Part shown: positions 36,801 to 45,532 of the stretch, one piece after another
Numbering within the stretch: the first letter of the stretch is position 1
Layout of the letters: each line of letters starts with the position of its first letter
NCBI GenBank assembly: GCA_029260755.1
Contig: JAJDCQ010000049.1
Location: 29,396-93,395 of the forward strand
Direction of reading: 5' to 3'
Length of the DNA: 64,000 nucleotides
Origin: Planctomycetota bacterium
Lineage (GTDB): Bacteria > Planctomycetota > J058 > JAJDCQ01
Program-made: the position numbers and the translations under genes
The notes under the pieces: model-generated
What the model saw: only the letters and a program-made list of their open reading frames with translations
Told to the model about the DNA's origin: nothing
Databases searched by the model: none

Positions 36801-39725
36801 TCAGCGTCGGCCACGGCGTCCGCGGCTCGTCCGCTCGCGGATCCGGCGCAGGCTCTCGCCGCCGGCCCGCCCTTCGAGGAGCCCCCGGCCGTTGCCGACG
36901 CGGCCGCGCTCGGTGGCGAGGGTCTCGGCGACCCGAGGCATCCGCAGGCCCGCGCGCTCGAAGCCGCGGCGCAGTCGCTGGAGGTCGGCGTCGGCGAGGG
37001 TCTCGCCCGTCATCAGCCCCGCGGCGCGGGCGGCGCCGCGGACGTCGAGCTCGGGGCCGGTCGCGCGATCGAGCGCGTCGATGCTCAGGAGCGCCAGCGC
37101 CCGGGCTCGGAACGCGCGCGCCTCCTCGGCGTTCATCCCCTCGCTCGCCCGGTCGAGCCGGTCGAGGGTCGCCTCGCTCACGGTGATGCGCGAGCCCTCG
37201 ACGGCGAGGTGGGCGGTGACGCCAGGCTCGCGGCCCGAGGCGACCTCGACCTCGAGGCTCGCGTGGCCGGTGCGGTTCATCCAGTGGACGCGCGGGAACG
37301 CCTCGCGGGCGGCCGCGCGGATCGTGTCGGTCGCGGCGGTGACCTCGGCGGTGAGGCGGTGGCCGCCGGCGCGGTCGTGATGGGCCTCGCGGGGCGTCGT
37401 CTCCGACGACCCGGTCCCGGCGGTCTCGGCGAGGCGGTCGGTCATCCCGGCCGCGCGGGTGCGCTCGCGGCGCCGCTCCTCGAGGCGCGTCTCCGGACCG
37501 AAGCCCGGCTCGGCGTTCGGGGTCGCCCGGAGCCGCGCCAGCTCGGCGCCGTCGGGCACCGCGAGGGCGCCGCCGCGGAGGTTCCGGCCGCCGTTGTTGA
37601 GCCACCGCTCGCCGACGCGGATGGCGCCCTCGACCTCGAGGACGCGGCCGGCCTCCACCGGCGTCTCGAAGACGAGGGCCGGTCGGCCGTCGGCGCCTCG
37701 GGTGAGCCGCCCCTCGGCCTCGGCGCTGCCGGTCCAGCCGTCGGTCGTGAACCGGAGGCGCGCGCCGCCGGCCGTCTCGGCGTCGACGACCCGACCGTCG
37801 GGGAGGCGGACGCGGCCGTCGTCGAGGGTCTCGATCGGCATCTCGACCCGCAGCGCGCGCTCGCCGCCTTCGGTGCTGCGGATCGAGAAGGCGACGCCGT
37901 CGCGGACCCGCTCGCCCGAGAGCAGGCTGCCGTCGGGCAGCGTCGTGCGGCGGCCGCTCTCGAGGAGCTGGTCGACGTCGCGGACGCTCTCGCGGACGAG
38001 CCGGTCGACCTCCTCGCGGAGCGCCTCGGCGTTCCCCGTCCGCTCGAACGCGTCGATGAGCTCCTGCACGCGCGGCTGCATTCGCGCCCGGACGAGGGCG
38101 TCGAGCGGTCGGTTCTCGAACTCGGCCCGCGTCGTCACCGAGCGCTCGAAGCTCGCCCGGCCCTCGTGGTGGGCGCCGCCGACCTCGAAACCGCGCTCCA
38201 TCACGCGCGGGACAAGCTGCGCGAGGCGCGCCGCGAGCGCCTTCGCTCGTTCGAGGTCGCGCGGGTCATCCGCGCTCGGCGCGAGCAGCTCGAGGACGCG
38301 CTCGGCGGTGAGCGACGCGCCCGCTTCCCGAGCCTCGAAGTGCGCTGCGGCGAGGCCGCGGAGCGCGCCGAAGACGTCGACGACGCTGCCGCGCTCGACG
38401 GTGTTCCGCTCGATGTTCATCTCGACCGGGTTCGTCAGGGCCGAGAGGCCGCGGAGCGTCTCGACGAGCTCCTTGGCGAGGCCGGGCTCCGCGCGGTGGA
38501 GCTCGCGGGCCACCGCCGGCTTGAGGCCGGTCGCCGCGAGGAGCTCGAGGGCGAGGGCGCGGTCGAGGGCGCGACGGTAGTGGGCGACGAGGTCGGTCCC
38601 GGCCCAGGTGAACCCCTCGCGGCTCCGCCCCTCGACCGCCGTCTCGCCGAACTGCTTCAGGTCGCGCTCGCGCCAGACGTTCTCGGTGTCGAAGCGGAGA
38701 TCCTCGCGGACCTGGCGGCGGCCGGGGTCGGTGATGTCGAGGACGTGCACCGGCGCGGTGCGCGGCTGGCTCGAGACGGTGCCGAGGTCGAGCATGCCGC
38801 CGTCGAAGCTCTTGTTCCCCGGCGAGAGGCCGCCGTGGACGATCCGGTGGCGGAAGAGCTCGGCGGCCGTCTGGGCGTGGCGCTGCGCGACGCGCCGCAG
38901 GCTCCGATCGAGGTCGACCACCTCGCGCCCGTCGGCGCCGCGGGTGGAGACGAGGTTGCCGGTCGCCTCGAGCATCCGGACGAGCACCTCGAAGTTGCTG
39001 CCGCGGCGGAAGCCCTCGGCGAGGAGGTGGGCGGGGCGGAGCTGGTGGCCGGCCCGGACGATCAGCGCCCGACGCTCCTGGCCGCCGTCGCTCCAGCGGG
39101 TGTGGTCGGCGTTGTCGATCACGGCGAGAATCCGGGTGCTGCCGTTCTCGAAGAGGTTTCGCCCCGCCTCGCCCCAGACGGCCTCCTGGATGCCCTCGGC
39201 GAGCGGCGCGCCGCCGTGGCGGTGGCTCTCGTGGGTCCGCCCGTCGACGAGCGGCGTCACCCCGACGCCCTTGATGTTCAGGTTCCAGCGGCCGAAGAAG
39301 GCGGCGCGGCCGGCGCCGCGGTTGTGGCCCATGCCCCAGCCGCCGTAGCGATCGGCGATCATCTCGACGGTGCGGCGGGTGCCGGGCTCCTCGCCCTCGC
39401 GGAGCAGCCGCCAGGAGAGCTCGCGGACGAGGCGCGCCTCGATCTCGGGCGTGATCTGGCGGTCGCGCGGGAGCTCCAGGCCCATCTCGGCGGCGAGCGC
39501 CCAGTTGAACCAGACGAGCTTGCCGGGCTCGTTCACGCCGGTGAGGCGAACGACCCGCTCCTCGCCGAGGTGCTCGACGATCGGCGGCTCGCCGGTCGAG
39601 AGCGTCGAGAGGTCGGCGCCCGGGGCGTCCTGCGCGGTCGCGCGGGCGCTCGTCGCGAGGAGCGCGGTCGCGAGGACGAGGAGCGCGACGGGGCGACGAT
39701 CTCGGACGGGTCGGAGGAGGTTCAC
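36801..39725 (-). CDS. Exported SelO-like protein with long C-terminal extension
   Basis: The open frame runs far upstream, but the GTG at 39725, behind a GAGGGA motif, starts a clear signal peptide (about residues 1-31), giving 974 residues. Residues about 60-330 follow the SelO/YdiU protein AMPylase pseudokinase block by block. The usual Y-x-G-H-Q-F-G is YGGWGMG here, K-G-A-G-x-T-P is KGVGVTP (Lys152), R-x-x-I-R-E is EGIQE (Glu181), and M-R-V-A-P is VRAG (Arg224). N-T-D-N is SPGN (Asn304), and L-D-Y-G is LDLG (Asp313). The catalytic residues are therefore kept while the surroundings have diverged. The C-terminal ~500 residues are unrecognised, with helical and strand-rich parts. Export of a SelO-type enzyme is unusual. 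Confidence 0.78.
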   Translation of the reverse strand: MNLLRPVRDRRPVALLVLATALLATSARATAQDAPGADLSTLSTGEPPIVEHLGEERVVRLTGVNEPGKLVWFNWALAAEMGLELPRDRQITPEIEARLVRELSWRLLREGEEPGTRRTVEMIADRYGGWGMGHNRGAGRAAFFGRWNLNIKGVGVTPLVDGRTHESHRHGGAPLAEGIQEAVWGEAGRNLFENGSTRILAVIDNADHTRWSDGGQERRALIVRAGHQLRPAHLLAEGFRRGSNFEVLVRMLEATGNLVSTRGADGREVVDLDRSLRRVAQRHAQTAAELFRHRIVHGGLSPGNKSFDGGMLDLGTVSSQPRTAPVHVLDITDPGRRQVREDLRFDTENVWRERDLKQFGETAVEGRSREGFTWAGTDLVAHYRRALDRALALELLAATGLKPAVARELHRAEPGLAKELVETLRGLSALTNPVEMNIERNTVERGSVVDVFGALRGLAAAHFEAREAGASLTAERVLELLAPSADDPRDLERAKALAARLAQLVPRVMERGFEVGGAHHEGRASFERSVTTRAEFENRPLDALVRARMQPRVQELIDAFERTGNAEALREEVDRLVRESVRDVDQLLESGRRTTLPDGSLLSGERVRDGVAFSIRSTEGGERALRVEMPIETLDDGRVRLPDGRVVDAETAGGARLRFTTDGWTGSAEAEGRLTRGADGRPALVFETPVEAGRVLEVEGAIRVGERWLNNGGRNLRGGALAVPDGAELARLRATPNAEPGFGPETRLEERRRERTRAAGMTDRLAETAGTGSSETTPREAHHDRAGGHRLTAEVTAATDTIRAAAREAFPRVHWMNRTGHASLEVEVASGREPGVTAHLAVEGSRITVSEATLDRLDRASEGMNAEEARAFRARALALLSIDALDRATGPELDVRGAARAAGLMTGETLADADLQRLRRGFERAGLRMPRVAETLATERGRVGNGRGLLEGRAGGESLRRIRERTSRGRRGRR

Positions 39726-39914
39726 CGCGAAGAATCCCTCGAGTCGAATCCTGGTGCTTCCGATGGGATAGCAATGGCCGTTCCATCGGGCCCGCCTCGT
39801 AAGTCCTTGAGTGACAGCGTATGATTCGGCGAGGCGCGCTCGACTGGGACGGATCGGAGTCGCGGTCGAGACGAACGGGCCAGAGGACGGCGACGGGCCC
39901 TCGCGAGCGGAGCC

Positions 39915-42560
39915 GTGACCGAACGATCCGACCCCCGACAGTGCGGCCCCTACCGGGTGGAGAGGCTGCTCGGCCGGGGCGGGATGGGGGCGGTCTTCCG
40001 GGCGCGGCATCGGGAGACGGGCGCGCGCTACGCTCTCAAGGTGATCCTCGTCGAGCGGATGGACGAGGAGCGGGCGGCGCGGGCGCTCGCCCGCTTCCGC
40101 CGTGAGGTGGAGGTGCTCGCCCGGGTCGAGGGCGACGGCACGATCGTCCGCGTCCACGAGACCGGGCTCCACGACGGACGACCCTGGTGCGTCATGGACC
40201 TCGTGCAGGGCCGGCCGCTCGACGAGATCCTCCGGGCAGACGGCGCGCTTCCGCCGCATCGGGCCGCCGAGCTCGTCGCGGTGATCGCCCGGGCGCTCCA
40301 CGGGGTCCACCGGGCCGATGTCGTCCACCGGGACCTCAAGCCCGGCAACGTCCTGATCGAGGAGACCGGCCGGCCGCGCCTCGTCGACTTCGGGATCGCC
40401 TACGACGCGGTCTCCTCGCGCCTCACCCGGACGGGCGACGCGGTCGGGACGCCGTCGTTCATGGCGCCCGAGCAGATCGACTCCGACCCGGACGCGATCG
40501 GGCCGGCGACGGATGTCTACGGCCTCGGCGCGCTCCTCTACACCTGCCTGACCGCCCGCCCGCCGTTCCCGGGCGAGGTGTACGCGGCGCTCCGCGCGAT
40601 CGTCGCGGGCGAGCCGCGCTCGCCGCGCGCGATGGACCCGGCGGTCCCCGCCGCGCTCGACGCGGTCTGCCTCCGGGCGATGGCGCGCGCGCCGGCGGAG
40701 CGCTACCCCGACGCGCTCGCCCTCGCCGAGGACCTCGAACGATTCGGCCGGGGCGAGCGGATCCTCGGGGCGCGCCCTTCGCGACGGGCCGGCCCGCTCG
40801 TCGGCGCGGCCGTCCTCGTCGCGATCGCGGCGATCGTCGCCGTCGCATCGCTCGGCGGCCGCGCTGTCGATCCCGAGCAACGGCTCGCGCGGATCGAGGC
40901 GGCCCTCACGGCTCGCGGCTCGCTCTCGCCCGACGAGGCCGCCCTGCTGGCGTCGCTCGACGCCGACTCGCCGTCCGAGCCGTCGCTCGCCGGGCGGGTG
41001 CGCGCGGCGCGCGCCCTCGATGCCCTCGCCCGCGATGAGGCGGCGTCCGTCGCCGAGCTCGCCCGGCTCGTGCGCGCGGATCCGGCGCTCCGCTCGGTGG
41101 TCGGGGAGGCGGCGCTCGCCGGCGGCCGGGCGGCTGCGCTCGCCCGCATCCTCCACGACGCGGAGCCGATCCTCGTCGTGGCGCCCGAGCGGGCCGTCGC
41201 CGTCGCCGAGGCGGTCGCCGCCGGTCTCGCCGATCCGCCGGGCGACGCGGTCGCGTTCCGCGCGCTCTACCACGCGCGCGGGCTGCCCGATGGCGCGCGC
41301 GGTCGGCTCCTCGTTCGCCGCGCCGAGGTCGGGCTCGCTCGCGGCGAGCTCGATGTCGCCGAGGCGGTCGACCTCCTCGCCTCGGCGAGCCGGGACCACG
41401 GCGTCCGAGGGCCGGTCATCCTCACCGAGGAGGGCTACGTCGCGCTCGCGGCCGCGTTCGCGGACGCGGCGGAGGCAGGCCTCCTCGACGATGCGCGTCG
41501 GATGGCCTGGGTCGCCTCGCGCGTTCCCGACCAGGCACGCCCCGATGTCCTTCCGATCGATCTCCTCGCGCGGTTCGTCGAGTCGACGATCGCGCCGGAG
41601 CCCGAGCGGCTCGACGAGAGCCTCGAGCTCGGCTCGATCTTCCTGAGCTTCCTCGTGCCCGCCGGCAACGACGTCACGCGTCCGAGCAACGAGCTGCTCG
41701 TCAACCTGTTCGGTCTCGAGCGGTTCGTCCGGCTCGCCCGCGCGACGCGCGCTCGACCGGTGGAGATGGGCGACGCGGTGGGCCTCGCCTACACCGCCGC
41801 GGTGGTCCTCGGGTCAGAGAAGGGACGCGCGCGCTGGCGCGATGAGGCGCTCGAGTGGGTCGAGGACGCCCTCGCGTTCGAGCCGCGCGGGCGGCGTCTG
41901 CTCGTCCTGGCCGCCCGGGCGCTTCGCTCGGCCGGGGAGGGGGAGCGTGCGCTCGAGCTCTCGCGGGCCGCCCTCGCCGTCGACCGCGCGCTCCCCGATG
42001 AGCGGCGCTGGCCGCTGATCATCCACGCGGCCGCCGACTTCGAACCCGATCCGCGACGGGCCGCTCGCCTCCTCGGCGAGGCGATGCGGATCCAGCGCGT
42101 TCGCGATGTCCAGCTCCCGCGGTTCGCGGCCGCGGGCCTTCCTCCGCCCGAGCCGTGGGCGCATCACTCCGACATCGGGTCGTCCGCGCGCGACGTGGCG
42201 AGCAAGCTGATCCGCGACGAAGGGCGACCGTGTTGCGAGTTGGAGGTCTCCCCCGGCGCTGCCGAGCTGCTCGAGATGGCGATCGCCCACACAATGAACG
42301 AGTACGCCCGCCACCGGATGTGGCGGACGCAGGCCCGCCACCTCCTCCGCCACGACCGGCCGATCGACGCGCTCGAGGCCGCCCGGCGCTCGGTCGACGT
42401 CGCGAGGGTGTCGGTCGTCGCGGAGTCGGGGCTGCTCTGGGAGCGTCGTCTCGCCGAGGGGCTCCTGTTCCGGGCGGAGATCCTGCGGAGCCTCGGCCGC
42501 GATCGCGATGCGGCCCTCGACGAGGAGCGAGCCGAGGAGCTCCGGCGGGGGCGCTGGTGA
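39915..42560 (+). CDS. Membrane Ser/Thr protein kinase with helical-repeat region
   Basis: An 881-residue kinase with GTG start. The kinase domain (about residues 12-270) shows LGRGGMGAVFRA, VHRDLKPGN, VDFGIAYD and GTPSFMAPEQ. The catalytic lysine is in YALKVI. One TM helix follows at about 296-316. The remaining ~560 residues are Ala/Arg/Asp-rich helices, TPR-like in places (around 640-720). It is divergent from the SelO-like gene, with 189 bases between the starts that must hold both promoters; none was obvious. Substrates unknown. Confidence 0.9.
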   Translation: MTERSDPRQCGPYRVERLLGRGGMGAVFRARHRETGARYALKVILVERMDEERAARALARFRREVEVLARVEGDGTIVRVHETGLHDGRPWCVMDLVQGRPLDEILRADGALPPHRAAELVAVIARALHGVHRADVVHRDLKPGNVLIEETGRPRLVDFGIAYDAVSSRLTRTGDAVGTPSFMAPEQIDSDPDAIGPATDVYGLGALLYTCLTARPPFPGEVYAALRAIVAGEPRSPRAMDPAVPAALDAVCLRAMARAPAERYPDALALAEDLERFGRGERILGARPSRRAGPLVGAAVLVAIAAIVAVASLGGRAVDPEQRLARIEAALTARGSLSPDEAALLASLDADSPSEPSLAGRVRAARALDALARDEAASVAELARLVRADPALRSVVGEAALAGGRAAALARILHDAEPILVVAPERAVAVAEAVAAGLADPPGDAVAFRALYHARGLPDGARGRLLVRRAEVGLARGELDVAEAVDLLASASRDHGVRGPVILTEEGYVALAAAFADAAEAGLLDDARRMAWVASRVPDQARPDVLPIDLLARFVESTIAPEPERLDESLELGSIFLSFLVPAGNDVTRPSNELLVNLFGLERFVRLARATRARPVEMGDAVGLAYTAAVVLGSEKGRARWRDEALEWVEDALAFEPRGRRLLVLAARALRSAGEGERALELSRAALAVDRALPDERRWPLIIHAAADFEPDPRRAARLLGEAMRIQRVRDVQLPRFAAAGLPPPEPWAHHSDIGSSARDVASKLIRDEGRPCCELEVSPGAAELLEMAIAHTMNEYARHRMWRTQARHLLRHDRPIDALEAARRSVDVARVSVVAESGLLWERRLAEGLLFRAEILRSLGRDRDAALDEERAEELRRGRW

Positions 42561-42593
42561 GGTGGACCCACCCTTCACGGGCGGGGACGAGCG

Positions 42594-45392
42594 TCAGCGC
42601 CGCAGGATCACGATCACGCCGGCGATGATGAGGATCGGGCCGAGGGCTACGCCGATCGTCCCGATCAGGCTGGTAACGCGCGCGGTCGATGCGGCGTCGG
42701 CGCGCATCCCCTCGAGCGAGTCATCGGTCGAGACGATGAACGGGTCGCCGTCGGTGATCTCGCCGCCCCGGACCTCGCCGATGATCGTGATCTTTCGTCC
42801 GGTGCGGATCCCGGAGTAGGTCGTCTCGATCGGGCCGTCGTTCTCGCGGTGGAGGACGGCCAGCGAGCGGAAGCTCGCGGCGGCGGGGCGGACGACGAGG
42901 TCGCCGACGCGGAGGACCGGCGCGCGGCGATCCTCGAAGTGCGACGTCGAGCCGAAGTCGTCGTCATCGTCCTTGGAGTCGAGCGGCTCGCGGACCGACT
43001 TCGACCAGAAGATGCAGTCGACGTCGGTGCCCGGGATCCTGACGGGGTCATCCACGACGGGCGCGACCGCCTCGACGCAGACGAGGCCGCTCGCGGCGGG
43101 CGCCTCGTCGACCGAGACGACCCGGGCGGTGGCGAGCTTCGCCGCCGTCTCGGCCTTCATCGAGCCGCCCCAGAGGAAGACGCCGCCGAAGCAGCCGCAG
43201 CAGCCGAAGGCGGCGAGGCCGCTCACGAGGAGGGAGAGCCCGAAGATCAGCTTGACGACGCTGCGCGGGCCGTCGTCGTCGAACGGCGATGCGGCGGCGC
43301 GGTTCGAGTCGATGGTGGAGTCGGCGGCGCCCGCTTCGGTGAGGTCGTCCGCATCGCGGCGTCGCCGCTTGCGACGCCGCGTCGTCGGCGGGGGCTCGTC
43401 GAGGCGGAAGGTCGCCTCCTCACTCGAGTCGCGCCGCGCGCTCCGGCCGCGCGGGTCGGGCGCGCCGTGCGGTCGCGCGGCCGCGGTCGCCTCGGGGTCG
43501 GCGACGCGCGGCGGTGCGGTCCGGGCGCCCTCCTCGAGCGCTTCGAGGAACGCCTGGGCCGTCGCGGGGCGCTCGTCGGGCTCCTTCGCGAGGGCGGCCA
43601 TGATCGCGGCCGCGAACGGCTCGGAGACCCGCCCCTCGGCGCGCGGGGCGAGGGGCGGCGGCGGCTCCATCTGGATCCGGTAGCGCAGCTTCCGGATCGT
43701 CTCGGCCTCGATCGGCCGGCGTCCCGAGACGGCCTCGTAGAGGACCGCGGCGAACGAGTAGATGTCGCTTCGCCCGTCGACCGGATCGCCGGCATCCTGC
43801 TCGGGGCTCATGTAGTGCGGCGTCCCGAGCGAGACGCCGGTGCTGGTGAGCTTGCCGGTGGCGGCGGCGCGCTCGTCGAGGAGCTTGGCGATCCCGAAGT
43901 CGAGGATCCGGACGCGCTCGGCCCCGTCGGCGCGGCGCTCGACGAGGAGGTTGTCGGGCTTGAGGTCGCGATGGACGAGGCCGGTCTCGTGGGCCTCGTC
44001 GAGGCAGGCGAGCACCTGGCGGGCGAGCTCCAGGACGCGGGTCTGGGGGAGGCTGCCGTCGCGCTCGAGCACCGCTGAGAGCGGCTCGCCGGGCGCGAGG
44101 TCCATGGCCATGTAGAGGCCGCCCTCGTGCTCGCCGAAGTCGCGCAGGCTGACCGCCCCCTTGTGGGTGAAGGCCATCAGCGCCTTCGCCTCGCGGAGGA
44201 AGCGGGCGCGGAACTCGGGCTCGCCGGCCAGCCGGGCGTGGATCAGCTTGACGGCGAAGTCCTGCCCGAGAAGGGTGTGCCGCGCGCGGAAGACGACGCC
44301 CATCCCGCCGCGGCCGAGCTCGTCCTCGACCCGGAACTTCGAGCCGATGACGGTGCCGGCCCCAAGGTCGGAGGCCGAGCCAGAGGCCGAGCCAGCGGCC
44401 GAGTCGGCAGCGGAGTCCGAGGTCGGCGGCGGCCCGTCGTAGGTGGCCGTCGCATCGCCGGGGTCGCTTCGCGGGACCGTGGCGATGACGGTGCCGTCGA
44501 GCTCGCCCTCGCCGCGGACGGTCGCTCCGATCCCGAGGGCGTCGCCGATCCGTTCGCACTCGGCCGCGACGGCGGCGGCGTCGGCGGGTCGCTCGTCGGG
44601 GTCCTTCGCGAGGAGCCGCAGGATCAGCTCCTCGACCGGCTTCGGCGCGTTCGGAGCGTGGGTGCGGACGGGCGGCGGCGCGTCGCGGATATGCTCCTTC
44701 ATGAGGGTCGGGATGCTCTTGCTCTCGAACGGGCGTCGGCCGCTGACGAGCTGATGGAGCATCACGCCGAGGGCGTAGAGGTCGGCCCGACCGTCGACGT
44801 CGTGGGCCTCCTTCCACTGCTCGGGCGCCATGTAGAGGGGCGTCCCGATGACCTGGCCCTTGGTCGTCAGGATCGTCCGGCCGTCGAGCGGCTCGCCGTC
44901 GACCTGGAGGATCAGGCCGAGGTCGGCGACCTTCACCCGGCCGTCTCGATCGAGGAGGACGTTGCCCGGCTTGAGGTCGCGGTGGACGATCCCGGCGGCG
45001 TGGGCGGCGCCGAGACCGAGGGCGACCTCGCGCGTGACGCGGAGGGCGTCGCCGATCGGGAGTCGCCCGCCGCGCAGGTCGAGGAGCTCGCCGAGGTCGC
45101 CGCCGGCGACGAGCTCCTGGACGAGGAGCTGATGGCCGTCGGCCTCGAGCAGCCCGAACCCGCGGACGACGTGGCGATGATCGATCCGGCAGGCGGCCTC
45201 GGCCTCGCGCCGAAAGCGCCGGAGCATCTCGCCGGCGGCGCGGAACTCGGGTCCGATGACCTTGACGCAGACCTCGCCGTGGGCGTCGTGCCGGGCGCGG
45301 AAGACGATGCCCATCGCGCCCGCGCCGACCTTGCCGAGGATCCGGCAAGGGCCGAGCTGCGCACCGACGAGCTGATCGGCGAGATCAGTCAT
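42594..45392 (-). CDS. Double Ser/Thr kinase fused to a membrane GIDE-like module
   Basis: A 932-residue protein with two complete kinase domains. Kinase 1 (about residues 14-275) has HRDLKPGN at 138-145 and DLG instead of DFG at 157-159. Kinase 2 (about 350-620) has Lys382, HRDLKPDN at 474-481, DFG at 498-500 and GTPHYMSPEQ. A basic and acidic linker leads to a TM segment (about 713-742, including CCGC), then ~150 residues resembling the GIDE-type extracytoplasmic domain (ARVVSVDEAPAASGLVCVEA, then VDCIFWSKSV). A last TM helix is at about 905-930. Both kinases keep catalytic Asp and Lys, so both may be active. The linear fusion is unusual. Confidence 0.88.
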   Translation of the reverse strand: MTDLADQLVGAQLGPCRILGKVGAGAMGIVFRARHDAHGEVCVKVIGPEFRAAGEMLRRFRREAEAACRIDHRHVVRGFGLLEADGHQLLVQELVAGGDLGELLDLRGGRLPIGDALRVTREVALGLGAAHAAGIVHRDLKPGNVLLDRDGRVKVADLGLILQVDGEPLDGRTILTTKGQVIGTPLYMAPEQWKEAHDVDGRADLYALGVMLHQLVSGRRPFESKSIPTLMKEHIRDAPPPVRTHAPNAPKPVEELILRLLAKDPDERPADAAAVAAECERIGDALGIGATVRGEGELDGTVIATVPRSDPGDATATYDGPPPTSDSAADSAAGSASGSASDLGAGTVIGSKFRVEDELGRGGMGVVFRARHTLLGQDFAVKLIHARLAGEPEFRARFLREAKALMAFTHKGAVSLRDFGEHEGGLYMAMDLAPGEPLSAVLERDGSLPQTRVLELARQVLACLDEAHETGLVHRDLKPDNLLVERRADGAERVRILDFGIAKLLDERAAATGKLTSTGVSLGTPHYMSPEQDAGDPVDGRSDIYSFAAVLYEAVSGRRPIEAETIRKLRYRIQMEPPPPLAPRAEGRVSEPFAAAIMAALAKEPDERPATAQAFLEALEEGARTAPPRVADPEATAAARPHGAPDPRGRSARRDSSEEATFRLDEPPPTTRRRKRRRRDADDLTEAGAADSTIDSNRAAASPFDDDGPRSVVKLIFGLSLLVSGLAAFGCCGCFGGVFLWGGSMKAETAAKLATARVVSVDEAPAASGLVCVEAVAPVVDDPVRIPGTDVDCIFWSKSVREPLDSKDDDDDFGSTSHFEDRRAPVLRVGDLVVRPAAASFRSLAVLHRENDGPIETTYSGIRTGRKITIIGEVRGGEITDGDPFIVSTDDSLEGMRADAASTARVTSLIGTIGVALGPILIIAGVIVILRR

Positions 45393-45428
45393 GCGCCCGA
45401 GGCTACCGAATCATCAGCACTTGAGCGA

Positions 45429-45497
45429 CCAGGGGTCAGGTCCAGTATTTTTATCATTTGGCCGCCAAATGGTAAAAATACTGGACCTGACCCCTGG
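45429..45497. repeat. 69-bp near-perfect palindrome
   Basis: The arms are 45429-45461 and 45465-45497, 33 bases each with a single mismatch, around a 3-base CCG centre. Each outer end carries CCAGGGGTCAGGTCCAG and the core is A/T-rich, unlike the surrounding DNA. The palindrome lies between the archaemetzincin gene and the double-kinase gene, both on the minus strand. It could be a REP-like element related to GGGGTCAG repeats that accompany REP-associated tyrosine transposases, or a strong terminator; no transposase is nearby. Confidence 0.75.
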
Positions 45498-45532
45498 GGG
45501 GCTGATCCCGGGGGGGCTTGACCCCTGGGGGG
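45491..45532. repeat. Degenerate tandem repeat of CCCCTGGGGGGCT units
   Basis: Immediately right of the palindrome, the unit CCCCTGGGGGGCT occurs at about 45491-45503 and again at 45522-45534, with a related TCCCGGGGGGGCT between them. The repeat reaches the stop codon of the archaemetzincin gene. It looks like decayed copies of the palindrome's end sequence. Confidence 0.5.

Noticed and set aside
36801..39725. Selenocysteine in the SelO-like protein
   Set aside because: No in-frame TGA occurs; eukaryotic SelO has Sec near its C-terminus, which this protein does not resemble.
36429..39824. A 1,131-codon plus-strand frame opposite the SelO-like gene
   Set aside because: The composition is typical of antisense in very GC-rich DNA. 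The minus strand carries a signal peptide and conserved SelO motifs.
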